Assembly: GCA_003725745.1 (NCBI GenBank)
Contig: RHDP01000001.1
Coordinates: 2,757,501 to 2,821,500, forward strand
DNA length: 64,000 nt
Reading direction: 5' to 3'
Origin: Streptomyces sp. I6
GTDB lineage: Bacteria; Actinomycetota; Actinomycetes; Streptomycetales; Streptomycetaceae
This document shows, in pieces, positions 25,798 through 34,784 of the stretch. How positions within the stretch are numbered: the stretch's first letter is position 1; each line of letters starts with the position of its first letter. Both the position numbers and the translations under genes were made by a program. The notes beneath the pieces were generated by a model. It was not told where the DNA came from, made no database searches, and was given only the letters and a program-made list of their open reading frames with translations.

Positions 25798-26636
25798 GTC
25801 TGCGGATAGTCGTCTGTGTCAAGTACGTGCCCGACGCGACAGGCGACCGGGGCTTCACCGAAGAGCTGACGACCGACCGGGAGGGGGTCGACGGCCTGCT
25901 CTCCGAACTCGACGAGCACGCCGTCGAACAGGCCCTGCGGATCGCCGAGAACGCCGGAGCCGGCGGCGATGGCGGTGATGGCGGCGATGGCGGGAACGGC
26001 ACGGGCCAGGGCGGCGGTGCGGAGATCACCGTACTGACCATGGGGCCCGACGACGCCCGTGACGCCCTGCGCAAGGCGCTGTCCATGGGCGCGGACAAGG
26101 CGGTGCACATCGAGGACGGCGACCTGCACGGCACCGACGCCCTGGGCACCTCCCTGGTGCTGGCCAGGGCCGCCGAGCAGGTCGGCTACGACCTCGTGGT
26201 GTGCGGAATGGCCTCAACCGACGGCGGGATGGGGGTGCTCCCGGCGATGCTGGCCGAGCGTCTGGGCGTCCCCCAGGCCACCCTGCTCTCCGAGGTCCGC
26301 GTCGAGGGCGGCAGGATCACCGGCCGCCGTGAGGGCGACACCGCCACGGAGCTGCTGGAGACGGTGCTCCCGGCCGTCGTCTCCGTCACCGACCTGTCCG
26401 GCGAGGCGCGCTACCCCTCCTTCAAGGGCATCATGGCCGCGAAGAAGAAGCCGATGTCCGTGCTCACGCTGTCCGATCTGGGCATCGAGGCGGAGGAGGT
26501 CGGCCTCCGGGGTGCCTGGACATCGGTCGACAAGGCCACCGAGCGCCCCGCCCGCACCGCCGGCACGATCGTCGACGACGAGGGCGACGGCGGCAGGAAG
26601 CTGGCCGAGTTCCTCGCCGGACAGAAGTTCATCTGA
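25794..26636 (+). CDS. etfB: Electron transfer flavoprotein beta subunit
   Basis: Small ETF subunit of 280 residues that carries AMP and forms the docking surface for acyl-CoA dehydrogenases. The start is RIVVCVKYVPDATGD, the recognition helix ends in RKALSMGADKAVHI, and AARYPSFKGIMAAKKKP-like residues (ARYPSFKGIMAAKKKPM) complete the signature. A glycine/aspartate stretch (GGDGGDGGDGGNG) interrupts residues ~53-67, an unusual insertion next to EITVLTMGP. It is coupled to the dehydrogenase upstream and followed, after a repeat tract, by EtfA. Confidence 0.93.
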   Translation: MSLRIVVCVKYVPDATGDRGFTEELTTDREGVDGLLSELDEHAVEQALRIAENAGAGGDGGDGGDGGNGTGQGGGAEITVLTMGPDDARDALRKALSMGADKAVHIEDGDLHGTDALGTSLVLARAAEQVGYDLVVCGMASTDGGMGVLPAMLAERLGVPQATLLSEVRVEGGRITGRREGDTATELLETVLPAVVSVTDLSGEARYPSFKGIMAAKKKPMSVLTLSDLGIEAEEVGLRGAWTSVDKATERPARTAGTIVDDEGDGGRKLAEFLAGQKFI

Positions 26637-26702
26637 GGCGACCCGCCACCACGGCGACCCGGCTCCGCCCCACTGCCGCGGCCGGCCCGGCCCCGCCCCC
26701 TC

Positions 26703-26784
26703 GCCCCGCACCCCGCACCCCGCACCCCGCACCAGCACCAGCACCAGCACCAGCACCAGCACCAGCACCAGCACCAGCACCAGC
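26703..26784. repeat. Tandem repeats between etfB and etfA (7-bp CACCCCG units, then nine ACCAGC units)
   Basis: Bases 26703-26730 hold about four copies of a 7-base unit (CACCCCG), and 26731-26784 hold nine perfect copies of ACCAGC. The tract ends directly at the AGGAGA ribosome site of etfA (26785). Copy-number change would alter the spacing between the two cotranscribed genes but no coding sequence. Confidence 0.95.
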
Positions 26785-26798
26785 AGGAGAGCAGTCCC

Positions 26799-27761
26799 AT
26801 GCCTGAAGTCCTCGTCTACGTCGACCATATGAACGGCTCCGTCCGGAAGCCGACCCTGGAGCTGCTGACTCTCGCCCGGCGCCTCGGCGAGCCGGTCGCC
26901 GTCTTCCTGGGACCCGGAGCCGGCACCGCCGCGCCCGTACTCGCCGAGTACGGCGCGGTGCGGATCCTCGCCGCCGACCTGCCGGAGTTCACCGACCACT
27001 TCCTCGCCCCCAGGGTCGACGCGCTTCGGGCCGCGGTCGACACCGCCTCCCCGGCCGCCGTACTGGTGCCCTCCTCCGCCGACGGCAAGGAACTCGCCGC
27101 GCGGCTCGCGGTCCGCATCGGTTCCGGCCTCATCACCGACGCCGTGGACGTGGAGGCCGGGGAGCACGGCCCGGTGGCCACCCAGTCGGTGTTCGCCGCG
27201 GAGTTCACCACCCGGTCCCGCGTCACGAGGGGCGTCCCCGTCATCACCGTCAAGCCCAACTCGGCCGCGCCCGAGGCCGCCCCGGCCGCGGGGACCGTCG
27301 AGCAGCTCGCCGTGACCGTCAGCGAGGCGTCCAGGGGCACCAGGGTCGTCTCCCGCACTCCGCGCGAGTCCACCGGCCGCCCCGAACTGACCGAGGCGGC
27401 GATCGTGGTCTCCGGCGGCCGGGGCCTCGGCGACGCCGGGAACTTCACCCTGATCGAGGCCCTCGCCGACTCCCTCGGCGCCGCCGTCGGCGCTTCCCGC
27501 GCCGCCGTGGACGCGGGCTGGTACCCGCACTCCCACCAGGTCGGCCAGACCGGCAAGAGCGTCTCCCCGCAGCTCTATGTCGCCGCCGGTATCTCGGGTG
27601 CCATCCAGCACCGCGCCGGCATGCAGACGTCGCGGACCATCGTCGCCGTCAACAAGGACGCGGAGGCGCCCATCTTCGAACTCGCCGACTACGGCGTCGT
27701 CGGCGACCTCTTCCAGGTCGTCCCCCGACTCACCGAGGAGATCGAGTCCCGCAGGAGCTGA
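26799..27761 (+). CDS. etfA: Electron transfer flavoprotein alpha subunit
   Basis: FAD-binding ETF subunit of 320 residues with a good AGGAGA ribosome site 9 bases before the ATG. The C-terminal FAD domain carries [20 protein letters not shown] (broken as VSGGRGLG), [22 protein letters not shown] and, near the end, [17 protein letters not shown] and [19 protein letters not shown], the classical ETF-alpha motif. It accepts electrons from the operon's acyl-CoA dehydrogenase and passes them to the respiratory chain through an ETF dehydrogenase not present in this window. Confidence 0.94.
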   Translation: MPEVLVYVDHMNGSVRKPTLELLTLARRLGEPVAVFLGPGAGTAAPVLAEYGAVRILAADLPEFTDHFLAPRVDALRAAVDTASPAAVLVPSSADGKELAARLAVRIGSGLITDAVDVEAGEHGPVATQSVFAAEFTTRSRVTRGVPVITVKPNSAAPEAAPAAGTVEQLAVTVSEASRGTRVVSRTPRESTGRPELTEAAIVVSGGRGLGDAGNFTLIEALADSLGAAVGASRAAVDAGWYPHSHQVGQTGKSVSPQLYVAAGISGAIQHRAGMQTSRTIVAVNKDAEAPIFELADYGVVGDLFQVVPRLTEEIESRRS

Positions 27762-27922
27762 CCCGCGCGGGATACCGGGCCCCGGCTGACCACGAGGACC
27801 GAAGGATCGAAAGGAACGCAGGAACGCAGGAACGCAGGACCGAAGGACCGCCGGGACCGCGCGCATGGCAAGCATGGCACGCATGGCGAGGACCGGCAGG
27901 CCAGCGAGGACTCGCACGGGGC

Positions 27923-28555
27923 TCAGCCGAGGCCGAAGTACGTCCTGATCGCGTTGAGCATGAGCTGGATGCCGATCGTGGCGACGATCAGTCCGCCGAA
28001 CCGTGTGACGATGGCGATGGTCTGCGCCGACATCGTCATGCGGTTGACCAGGAGCAGGTGCCCCACCGGGATCAGGGCCACGGTGATGGCGACGGCGATG
28101 AGCGCGGCGACCGTACCCGACCAGCCCTGCCCCGTCGAAGCGATGCCGATGACCGTGGTGATGGCCCCCGGGCCTGCCATGAAGGGGATGGCGTAGGGCA
28201 CCACGATCGAGTCCTCGGCCGATTTCGGCGCCGGCTCCTCGTGCGCCGCGGCGCCGCCCTGCGCACGGGTCGGCTCGCCGCCGAAGAGCATCTCGAACCC
28301 CATCAGGAGGAGCACCAGACCACCGGCGAAACCGAACGCGGACAGGTCGATGCCGACCAGATCGAGCACCGGCCTGCCGATCAGGGCCGCGCCGCCCAGG
28401 GTGATCGCGATGACCACCATGATGCGGCCGACGTACTCCCGCCGCCGCTCCGGCTCGTGGTCGGTCAGCACACGGAAGAAGAGGCCCCGGATGAACGGAT
28501 CGACCAGCAGGACCATCGCGATGGTCGCCTGAACGGTCAGCTCGATGGTGCTCAT
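27923..28555 (-). CDS. MarC-family integral membrane protein
   Basis: Protein of 210 residues with about six membrane helices. The family signature appears as PYAIPFMAGPGAITTVIG in the second half; the N-terminal half has LLVDPFIRGLFF and FAGGLVLLLMGFEMLFG. The loop between helices 3 and 4 (EPTRAQGGAAAHEEPAPKSAED) is hydrophilic and cytoplasmic or external. MarC proteins are widespread but of uncertain function despite the historical link to multiple antibiotic resistance. The gene is convergent with etfA and not obviously linked to it. Confidence 0.88.
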   Translation of the reverse strand: MSTIELTVQATIAMVLLVDPFIRGLFFRVLTDHEPERRREYVGRIMVVIAITLGGAALIGRPVLDLVGIDLSAFGFAGGLVLLLMGFEMLFGGEPTRAQGGAAAHEEPAPKSAEDSIVVPYAIPFMAGPGAITTVIGIASTGQGWSGTVAALIAVAITVALIPVGHLLLVNRMTMSAQTIAIVTRFGGLIVATIGIQLMLNAIRTYFGLG

Positions 28556-28718
28556 GCCGTCGTCTCCCGCTGTCCTCGGTCCAACCTCTCGCCGCCCCGG
28601 CGCGACTCCTCCGAACCCGGCTGCCGACCCCTCCGACCCGGCAGCCGGCTCCCCTGCCCCGGCGGGCCGCACCGGAGCCGTCCCGGGCGGCGGTCTGAAG
28701 GGCTTCCTCCAGTGCTTC

Positions 28719-29998
28719 TCAGGGCCGCTTCGGCCCCACGTCCCCGATCACCCCGACCCGGAAGCCCAGCCACGGATAGGTGTGCCGGTAGAAGACGTTG
28801 TCCTGCGGCTGAAGCCCGACCGCGGAGGGCCACAGCTGGTAGGCCGGGGCGTTCGACACACCGCCGTGCAGCCGCCGCCAGACGCGGCCGAAGTCCTGGC
28901 CGGTGGGGGCGGAGTGATGGTGTCGGTCCACTCGACCGCGTTGCCGCCCTGGTCGAAGGTCCCCCACGGGGAGGTGGTGAGGGCCTGGCCGCCGGTGCTG
29001 AGGCTGCCCTGGTAGAGGGTGGCGTAGGTCGCGGGGTCCAGGCCCAACGGGTTGACGGTGGCGCACTCGGCCGGCGGTACCTGGCCCGGGCACCAGGTGG
29101 GAGCCGTACCCCCGGAGGGGTGGTACGAGGCGAGCGGCTGGGTCGACGCGTTGGTGACGTCACCGGTCGCGGGATCGAGGACGGTGGCGCCCGGGGCGGT
29201 CGCGTCGCCGTCGCCGAAGACCCCGGCGTTGGTGGGGTACTTCCAGTACGAGTACGTACCGCCGCCGCTCGGGTCGTAGTAGGCCGCTTTGACCCACTCG
29301 TTCTGGCTCGGCACGACGAAGCCGGATGCCTCGGTCCGGGTGGTGTCCGGGCGGTCGAGGTCGTACATCCCGCGCTCGGTCCGCGGTGAGAGCCGCACCG
29401 TGTAGGAGTGGTAGGTGAAACCGCCCTCGGTAGTGGTGTCCTTCTCCAGGACCCGCCCGTTGACGAGGGAGTTGACGAAGCGGGCCGCGTCGAGGAAGTC
29501 GGCGAAGCCGTAGGGCTTGTCCGCCCACTCCGGGTGGGCGAGCGAGTAGTGGCGGCCCCTGCGGGCGTCCTCGGCGAACTCGATCTGCCCGTACCTGGGC
29601 CAGGTCTCGCCGCTCTCGTTCGCGTCGTAGAGCCCGAGACGGTCCCGTCCGTCCGGATCGACGGTGTTCAGGAACGCCACCCACTGGGCGACGGTGACCT
29701 CGAGCTTGCCGATCTCGTACGGGTAGCGGACACCGCCGACCGTCAGGCAGCCGCTCGGCGTTTCGGGAGCGGCGGCGCAGTCGGGGTAGACGGCGTCGGT
29801 GAAGGGGACGACGGCCACCGGTGGGTTGCCGGGATCGCCGACCCTTGCGGTCGTCACGGTGACGACCTCACCGGTGCGGTGACGGTCGCTCCCGTCGGCG
29901 GGCGTTCCCGCGGCGGCGGCCGGAGCGAGCGGCGCCGACAGCACGCACGCCGCTGCGGCGGTCCTAAGGAGGCGGGGGCGGGGGGATGGGAGACGCAT
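28719..29998 (-). CDS. Exported SUMF1/formylglycine-generating-enzyme-like protein (one frameshift)
   Basis: Secreted protein of about 426 residues. The ATG at 29998 opens a signal peptide (RLLRTAAAACVLSAPLAP) with an AAAAGTP cleavage region. The mature protein has the C-type-lectin-like SUMF1 fold: YEIGKLEVTVAQWVAFLN, PSQNEWVKAAYYDP, FDQGGNAVEWTDT and, after one missing C near 28907, GRVWRRLHGG then FYRHTYPWLGFRVG. This family includes sulfatase-activating formylglycine generators, ergothioneine synthase-like enzymes and structural variants. The cysteine pair needed for formylglycine formation was not identified, so enzymatic activity is uncertain. Confidence 0.8.
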
Positions 29999-30216
29999 GG
30001 GCGCACCTGTCCGGTCGTGGCGGGCCGCCCCGCGAGCCGGAGGCGGGCGGGGCGCCCCGTTGATCACAACAACAGCGGCCGCCACAGTAACCCCGACGGC
30101 CACGCACGACGTTCAAGGCGGCACCGAACGCATCGAATGGCGGACACACCGGAGGTCAGGGCCGTGGTCCGCACCCCCGCGCCTCGCCGGAGGCGGACGC
30201 CCGGCGGGTGCCCGCC

Positions 30217-31074
30217 CTACGCCGTCCCGCAGGTCAGCTTCATCTGGGCCGCCGCATGGTGCGCCCCGATGCGCTCGGCCCCGCCCCAGTCCCGCCCGCG
30301 GTCGAGCAGTTGCACCGCGAAGACCTTGTCTCCCTTGACCGGATAGCTCCTGACCGACACCAGCTCGCCCCGGTGGACGGTCTGCCGGACGCCGAAGCCC
30401 GTATAGCCGGACCGCACATCGTCCGGGTCGGCGAGGACGCGGTAGAACGTGGGGTCACCCGCGGCGTCCGACGCGCGGTCCGTACGGGGGACGAACACCG
30501 CGAGCGCGCACGTCCGGTAGTCGTCGTCCAGCTCCCAGCTCCAGATCGCGGTGCCGTGCGTGTCCTTGGCCGCGCTGCCCGACATGGGGACGGCGGTGAA
30601 ACTGCCGTCGCAGTCGGGGTTGCTGCGCCCGCCCTCGCGGACCGTGTACCAGGCGGCGTGGCCGTTCTCGAAGCGGCCCACCTCACGGTACGTGCCCGTC
30701 GTGCAGCCCGGTCCCGCCCACTCCTCGAACTGCTCCCCGCCGGGCAGCTCCGTCGGACCCACCCGGGTCGGGATGGCGCGCCCGGGAACGTCGGTCCCGG
30801 CGGCCTGGGCTTCCCCACCGCCGTCGCCTTCGCCACCGCCGGAACCGGTGAGGAGTGCCGCGGCGGCGACGAAGCAGCCCAGCACCACCACGGCCCCCGC
30901 CGCAAGCAGACCCTTGCGGAAGCGGGAGAGCAGCGAGATCCGGCCGGTGATCGTCTCGCGGGCGACCCAGGACGGACCGGACCGCCGCTCGTCCCGGACC
31001 ACGTATCCGCAGTCGGGACATCTCATACCGGGCAGAGGCGTGTGCCTTTCACTGCCGCACCGTTCGCACGCCAT
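30217..31074 (-). CDS. Zinc-ribbon membrane-anchored protein of unknown function
   Basis: Protein of 285 residues. The N-terminal zinc ribbon has two CxxC knuckles (CERC and CPDC, residues 3-23). A membrane helix follows at about 54-76 (GLLAAGAVVVLGCFVAAAALL), then a Gly/Glu-rich linker and an extracytoplasmic domain of about 180 residues with several cysteines (GPGCTTGTY, PDCDGSF, YRTCALAV, KLTCGT) that could form disulfides. The domain was not recognised. The ATG at 31074 is the only sensible start because it is required for the first CxxC. Confidence 0.75.
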   Translation of the reverse strand: MACERCGSERHTPLPGMRCPDCGYVVRDERRSGPSWVARETITGRISLLSRFRKGLLAAGAVVVLGCFVAAAALLTGSGGGEGDGGGEAQAAGTDVPGRAIPTRVGPTELPGGEQFEEWAGPGCTTGTYREVGRFENGHAAWYTVREGGRSNPDCDGSFTAVPMSGSAAKDTHGTAIWSWELDDDYRTCALAVFVPRTDRASDAAGDPTFYRVLADPDDVRSGYTGFGVRQTVHRGELVSVRSYPVKGDKVFAVQLLDRGRDWGGAERIGAHHAAAQMKLTCGTA

Positions 31075-31250
31075 ACCAGCACACTATGCAGGAACACCGT
31101 GCGCCACGGGGCGGGAACCGCCACCATCCGCGCCCGCCCCCGCGGCCCGGTCAGCACCAGCGGCCGACTCACCACCCGCTCACGGACCGCGTGCGGCCGA
31201 GCACCGCGCACACTCGAGGTCAAGTCCCGTGGGATGCACGAGATCGATCC

Positions 31251-31406
31251 GTGTCCGTGTCCGGATCGGTGTCCGCCTCGGTGCCCGTGTCCGCCTCCGT
31301 GTCCGCATCCGGATCGGTGTCCGCCTCCGTGCCCGCGTCCGGATCGGTGTCCGCCTCCGTGCCCGTGTCCGGATCGGTGTCCGCCTCCGTGCCCGCATCC
31401 GCATCG
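31251..31406. repeat. Minisatellite upstream of the MerR gene
   Basis: About 156 bases of GTGTCC/GCCTCC/GATCGG hexamers arranged in a 30-base higher-order unit (TCCGGATCGG, TGTCCGCCTC, CGTGCCCGCG), present about four times with one 48-base variant. All units are multiples of six, so several frames stay open and give Pro-Cys, Ser-Val or His-Gly repeats. These are by-products. The whole 31075-31544 gap, between the divergent zinc-ribbon and MerR genes, holds no other feature I can identify. Confidence 0.9.
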
Positions 31407-31544
31407 ATCCGGGATTCGCGAGGTAGCGGCGCCGGAGGGCCGCCCGGCGAGAGATCGGCGACCGCCGTTGACCTTGTCCCAGGGGCAAGCCGCATCGTCG
31501 TCGTCACCGGGCGGACCTCCCGCCCGGTGACGGAGGATGGGCCC

Positions 31545-32384
31545 ATGCACGACGACTCCCTGCTCACCATCGGAGCCTTCGGCGCTCGGGCACGGCTCTC
31601 GCCGAAGGCCCTGCGCCTGTACGACCGGCTCGGCCTGCTCACCCCGGCGCACGTCGACCCGGCGACCGGCTACCGCTGGTACCGCACGGAACAGGTCGAC
31701 CGCGCCCGGCTCGTGGCGCTCCTGCGGCAGATCGAGATGCCGCTGGCCCGGATCGCCGACGTACTGGAGCTGCCGGGGCGGCAAGGAGCCGAGGCGCTCA
31801 CGGCGTACTGGGCGGAGGTCGAGGATCGCCGTGCCGTGCAGGGTGCCGTCGTGGCCCATCTCCGTGACCGGCTCTCGGGCAGGAGACAGACGATGAAGTA
31901 CGAGATCAGGACGGTGGACGTGGCGGAGCAGGTGGTCCTCACCGAGCGCAGCAGCCTGACGGCGGACGAACTGCCGCGCTGGATCCCGGCGGCCCTCGGC
32001 CGCCTGGAGCAGGCGGCCGAGGGGTGCGGGGGCATCGCGGGGCCGCCGTACGTCGTGTACCACTCCGAGGTCACCCCGGACGACGACGGCGCGGTGGAGG
32101 CGTGCCTGCCGGTCGACGACGCCCGCGCCGCGCAGCTCTGGCTCGAGAAGCACCGGACGGGGGCGGCCCTCCGCGTCGAACCCGCCGGCCGCCTCGCCTA
32201 CACCCGGATCACCAAGGCGCAGGTCGCGCACCCGCAGATCGAGTCCGCCTTCGACGCCGTCGAGCGCTGGACGGCCGAGGAAAGGCTGACGATCACCGGC
32301 CCGTGCCGCGAGGTGTACTTCGCGGACTGGGACGCCTCCTCGGCGACGGACGAGGTCTGCGACGTGGCGTTCCCGGTGGACTGA
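31545..32384 (+). CDS. MerR-family regulator with GyrI-like effector domain
   Basis: BmrR/TipA-like regulator of 279 residues. The ATG at 31545 follows GGAGGATG. The N-terminal winged HTH is LLTIGAFGARARLSPKALR, then LYDRLGLLTPAHVDPATGYR. A coiled-coil linker leads to an effector-binding domain (MKYEIRTVDVAEQVVLTERS; YVVYHSEVTPDDDGAVEACLPV) of the GyrI-like small-molecule-binding fold. Proteins of this type sense hydrophobic drugs and bend their own promoter between overlong -35/-10 boxes. The target is not evident; the zinc-ribbon gene is divergent. Confidence 0.9.
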   Translation: MHDDSLLTIGAFGARARLSPKALRLYDRLGLLTPAHVDPATGYRWYRTEQVDRARLVALLRQIEMPLARIADVLELPGRQGAEALTAYWAEVEDRRAVQGAVVAHLRDRLSGRRQTMKYEIRTVDVAEQVVLTERSSLTADELPRWIPAALGRLEQAAEGCGGIAGPPYVVYHSEVTPDDDGAVEACLPVDDARAAQLWLEKHRTGAALRVEPAGRLAYTRITKAQVAHPQIESAFDAVERWTAEERLTITGPCREVYFADWDASSATDEVCDVAFPVD

Positions 32385-32590
32385 CGGCCGGGCTCGACGA
32401 CGCGGCTCGACGGCGTCGGCGGAGGACGGGAGCGGCGGCGAACGGGCTGCTCCAGCGAACAGCGCTGTGGTCCACGGGGGTGATCTGCAGCGAGGAGCGC
32501 CGCCGTCGTCGGCCGACGACGGCGGACGGCTCCGCGGGCCGCCGGAGCGACCAGCCGCCGACTGCCGCCCGGCGCCGCGGCCATCGCCTC

Positions 32591-32690
32591 CCCGTCAACT
32601 CCTCCCCGTCAACTCCTCCCGGTCAGCTCCTCCCGGTCAGCTCCTCCCGGTCAGCTCCTCCCGGTCAGCTCCTCCCGGTCAGCTCCTCCG
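32591..32690. repeat. 14-bp tandem repeat spanning a gene's stop codon
   Basis: Seven copies of a 14-base unit (GGTCAGCTCCTCCC, first two copies GTCAACTCCTCCCC) run from about 32591 to 32690. The array covers the last codons and the TGA (32665-32667) of the membrane-protein gene on the minus strand. As 14 is not a multiple of three, expansion changes the reading frame beyond the stop but not the stop itself. Confidence 0.92.
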
Positions 32691-34728
32691 GGCACGGCGT
32701 ACCGCGGGGGAGCTGATACGGGGCCGCCAGCCGGTAGACACCCGGACGCGGCGCGAGGAGTTCGGTCCACTCGTCCCCTGCCGTGTCCTCCTCCGCCTTC
32801 GTCAGGCAGCCGGCGACGTTGACGAACACCTTCGGCTCGCCGTCCCCCCGCAGCTTCGACGCCGGGGTCTCGCGCGGCTGCTCCACGCTCCGGCCCTGGT
32901 CGTCCACGAGCCCCAGCCACGGCGAGTACGGAACCCGGATCAGCACCCGGCCCGCCTCGCGCACATGGATCCGCAGCTCACCGTCGCCCGCCCGGTCCAC
33001 CGTCGCCGGCGGGTCCGCGAGAGGGGTCGGCTCGCGGACGGCGAACAGCCTCCAGTTCGCGTCCGACCACACCAGCTTCAGATAGGGCTGGCCGCGCTCG
33101 ACCAGCTCCGCTTCCTGCCGGGCGCCCGAGTCCGGCTCGCCCGTCGGCAGCACCACGTAGTGGACGGCCCAGCGGTGGAGCCACTCGCGGTAGTTCACCG
33201 CGTCGAGTGTGTCGTCGTAGAAGAGCGGATTGCGTTCCATGTCCGCCTGCCGGTTCCAGCCGCGCGCCAGGTTGACGTACGGCGCGAGTGCCGACGCCTC
33301 GCGGTGGCTGCTCGCCGGGACGACCTCGACGCGGCCCTTCTCCGCACCGACCTCCTGGAGTTCGTTCACCAGCGGCGCGAGTTCCCTCGTCCAGGACGCG
33401 GCCGGAGCGGTGCGCACGATGTCGTCGACGCTCTTGAAACCGATCCACGCGTTGAGCCCGGCGAAGGCCACGACGATCGCGTACCACCGGCGCGAGCGCG
33501 GCGCGGCGTACGGCAGCGCCGCCAGCAGCACCACCCCCGCGAAGAGCATCGCGAGCCGCGAGACGTTCGAGCCGATCTGCGAGTCCACGAGGAAGGTCAG
33601 CAGCGTGCCGGCGGAGTACACCGCGGCCGCGGTCCGTACGGTGCGCCAGTCCCGCGGTACGAGGACGAGGACCAGCACCCCGAAGAGGAACGGCAGCGAC
33701 GTCGACAGGAGCGACATGGGCTGCGTGCCGGAGAAGGGGAAGAGCCACGCCGACAGGACCACGACCACGACCGGCGCGATCCCCAGTGCGTAGGCGCCCG
33801 GTCGGCGCTTGTTCAGGAACAGCGCCGCGGCGACGACCCCGAGGAACAGACCGGCGACCGGGCTCGAAGCGGTCGCGAGGCCGGCCAGCGGCGCGGCGAA
33901 CGCGGCCTTCGCCCACCGCTTCCTGCGCCAGCGGTACGGCCAGCAGAACACCGCCGCCACCGCTCCGAGCGCGAACACCATCCCCAGCCCGAACGTGACC
34001 CGCCCCGACAGCGCGTTGCAGAAGAACGCGAACACCCCGGCCAGTGCGCAGGCCAGCGGGTTCCGGACCGCACGCACCCGCGTCAGGATCAGCGCGGTCA
34101 GCGCGGTGGAGAGGGTCCCGACGACCATCATCGTCGTCCGCACCCCGAGCACGGACATCAGGTACGGGGACACCACGCTGTACGAGACCGGGTGCATGCC
34201 TCCGTACCAGGCGAGGTTGTACGCCGAGTCGGGGTGGCGGCCGGCGAACTCGGCCCAGGCGTCCTGAGCGGCGATGTCACCGCCGCTGTTGGCGAAGAGG
34301 AAGAACCACCCGATGTGGAGGAAGGCCGCCCATGCGGTCGCCGTCAGGACGGGACGGCGCGCCGCCGAACCGGCGAACCGGGCGGCGGTGCGCCGCGGGC
34401 CGGTGAGCCACGAAGCGCTGAACCGCGGGCCGGTGAGCCACGAGGCGCTGAACCGCGGGCCGGTGGGCCTCGATGCGGTGAACCGCGCGGTGCGCGAGGG
34501 CGGCGCCCCGGGAGCGGGAACCCGGCGGGAGTCGGGGGATCCGGAGTCCTCCCCTATTCGCGGGGTCTTCGCGGCTCGTGGCCCCCTCGCGGCGCTGCTC
34601 TCGTCCGCGCGTGTCGGCTCGACGGTGGTCAATGCGGCTCCCGTGGTCGCTTCCCGTGCTCGGGGACGCCGTCCCGGCTTCGCGGGTTGCCCCGTACCGG
34701 GGACGTCGCGATCCGGGGACGCTAGCAC
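32665..34728 (-). CDS. Large polytopic membrane protein, possibly GT-C glycosyltransferase-like
   Basis: Protein of 687 residues. The first 120 are basic, disordered and contain a three-copy 10-residue repeat (FSASWLTGPR). About ten to twelve membrane helices follow (AAFLHIGWFFLFANSGGDIA; SVLGVRTTMMVVGTLSTAL; VVVVVLSAWLFPFSG). An acidic pair after the first helix (GDIAAQDAWAEF) and a C-terminal soluble domain (VHYVVLPTGEP; LKLVWSDANWRLFAV) resemble membrane glycosyltransferases that use lipid-linked sugars, though actinobacterial homologues are often simply labelled MFS transporters. The gene is followed on the same strand by nothing and preceded by the carboxypeptidase, so a cell-envelope role is plausible. 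Confidence 0.75.
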   Translation of the reverse strand: MLASPDRDVPGTGQPAKPGRRPRAREATTGAALTTVEPTRADESSAARGPRAAKTPRIGEDSGSPDSRRVPAPGAPPSRTARFTASRPTGPRFSASWLTGPRFSASWLTGPRRTAARFAGSAARRPVLTATAWAAFLHIGWFFLFANSGGDIAAQDAWAEFAGRHPDSAYNLAWYGGMHPVSYSVVSPYLMSVLGVRTTMMVVGTLSTALTALILTRVRAVRNPLACALAGVFAFFCNALSGRVTFGLGMVFALGAVAAVFCWPYRWRRKRWAKAAFAAPLAGLATASSPVAGLFLGVVAAALFLNKRRPGAYALGIAPVVVVVLSAWLFPFSGTQPMSLLSTSLPFLFGVLVLVLVPRDWRTVRTAAAVYSAGTLLTFLVDSQIGSNVSRLAMLFAGVVLLAALPYAAPRSRRWYAIVVAFAGLNAWIGFKSVDDIVRTAPAASWTRELAPLVNELQEVGAEKGRVEVVPASSHREASALAPYVNLARGWNRQADMERNPLFYDDTLDAVNYREWLHRWAVHYVVLPTGEPDSGARQEAELVERGQPYLKLVWSDANWRLFAVREPTPLADPPATVDRAGDGELRIHVREAGRVLIRVPYSPWLGLVDDQGRSVEQPRETPASKLRGDGEPKVFVNVAGCLTKAEEDTAGDEWTELLAPRPGVYRLAAPYQLPRGTPCPEELTGRS
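34399..34488. repeat. 30-bp in-frame triplicated repeat in the membrane-protein N-terminus
   Basis: Two near-identical 30-base copies and one diverged copy, encoding three ten-residue units of the type RFSASWLTGP in the disordered cytoplasmic N-terminus. Confidence 0.92.
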
Positions 34729-34784
34729 GGTGCTGATGCGGCGGACGGGGCGCGGAGACCCGTGCCCCGTCCGGGCGCCCGATG

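Noticed and set aside
26411-26800. Minus-strand reading frame with a Cys-Trp dipeptide repeat (CWCWCW)
   Set aside because: It is the antisense of the nine ACCAGC repeats plus the end of etfB, without a ribosome site or conserved sequence.
31232-31530. Plus-strand Pro-Cys repeat peptide that looks like a metal-binding protein
   Set aside because: It is generated by the hexamer minisatellite; other frames of the same DNA give equally regular peptides, and no ribosome site precedes the ATG.
31023-32231. Minus-strand frame with His-Gly repeats
   Set aside because: It runs antisense through the MerR gene and the minisatellite. The MerR frame on the plus strand has clear homology.
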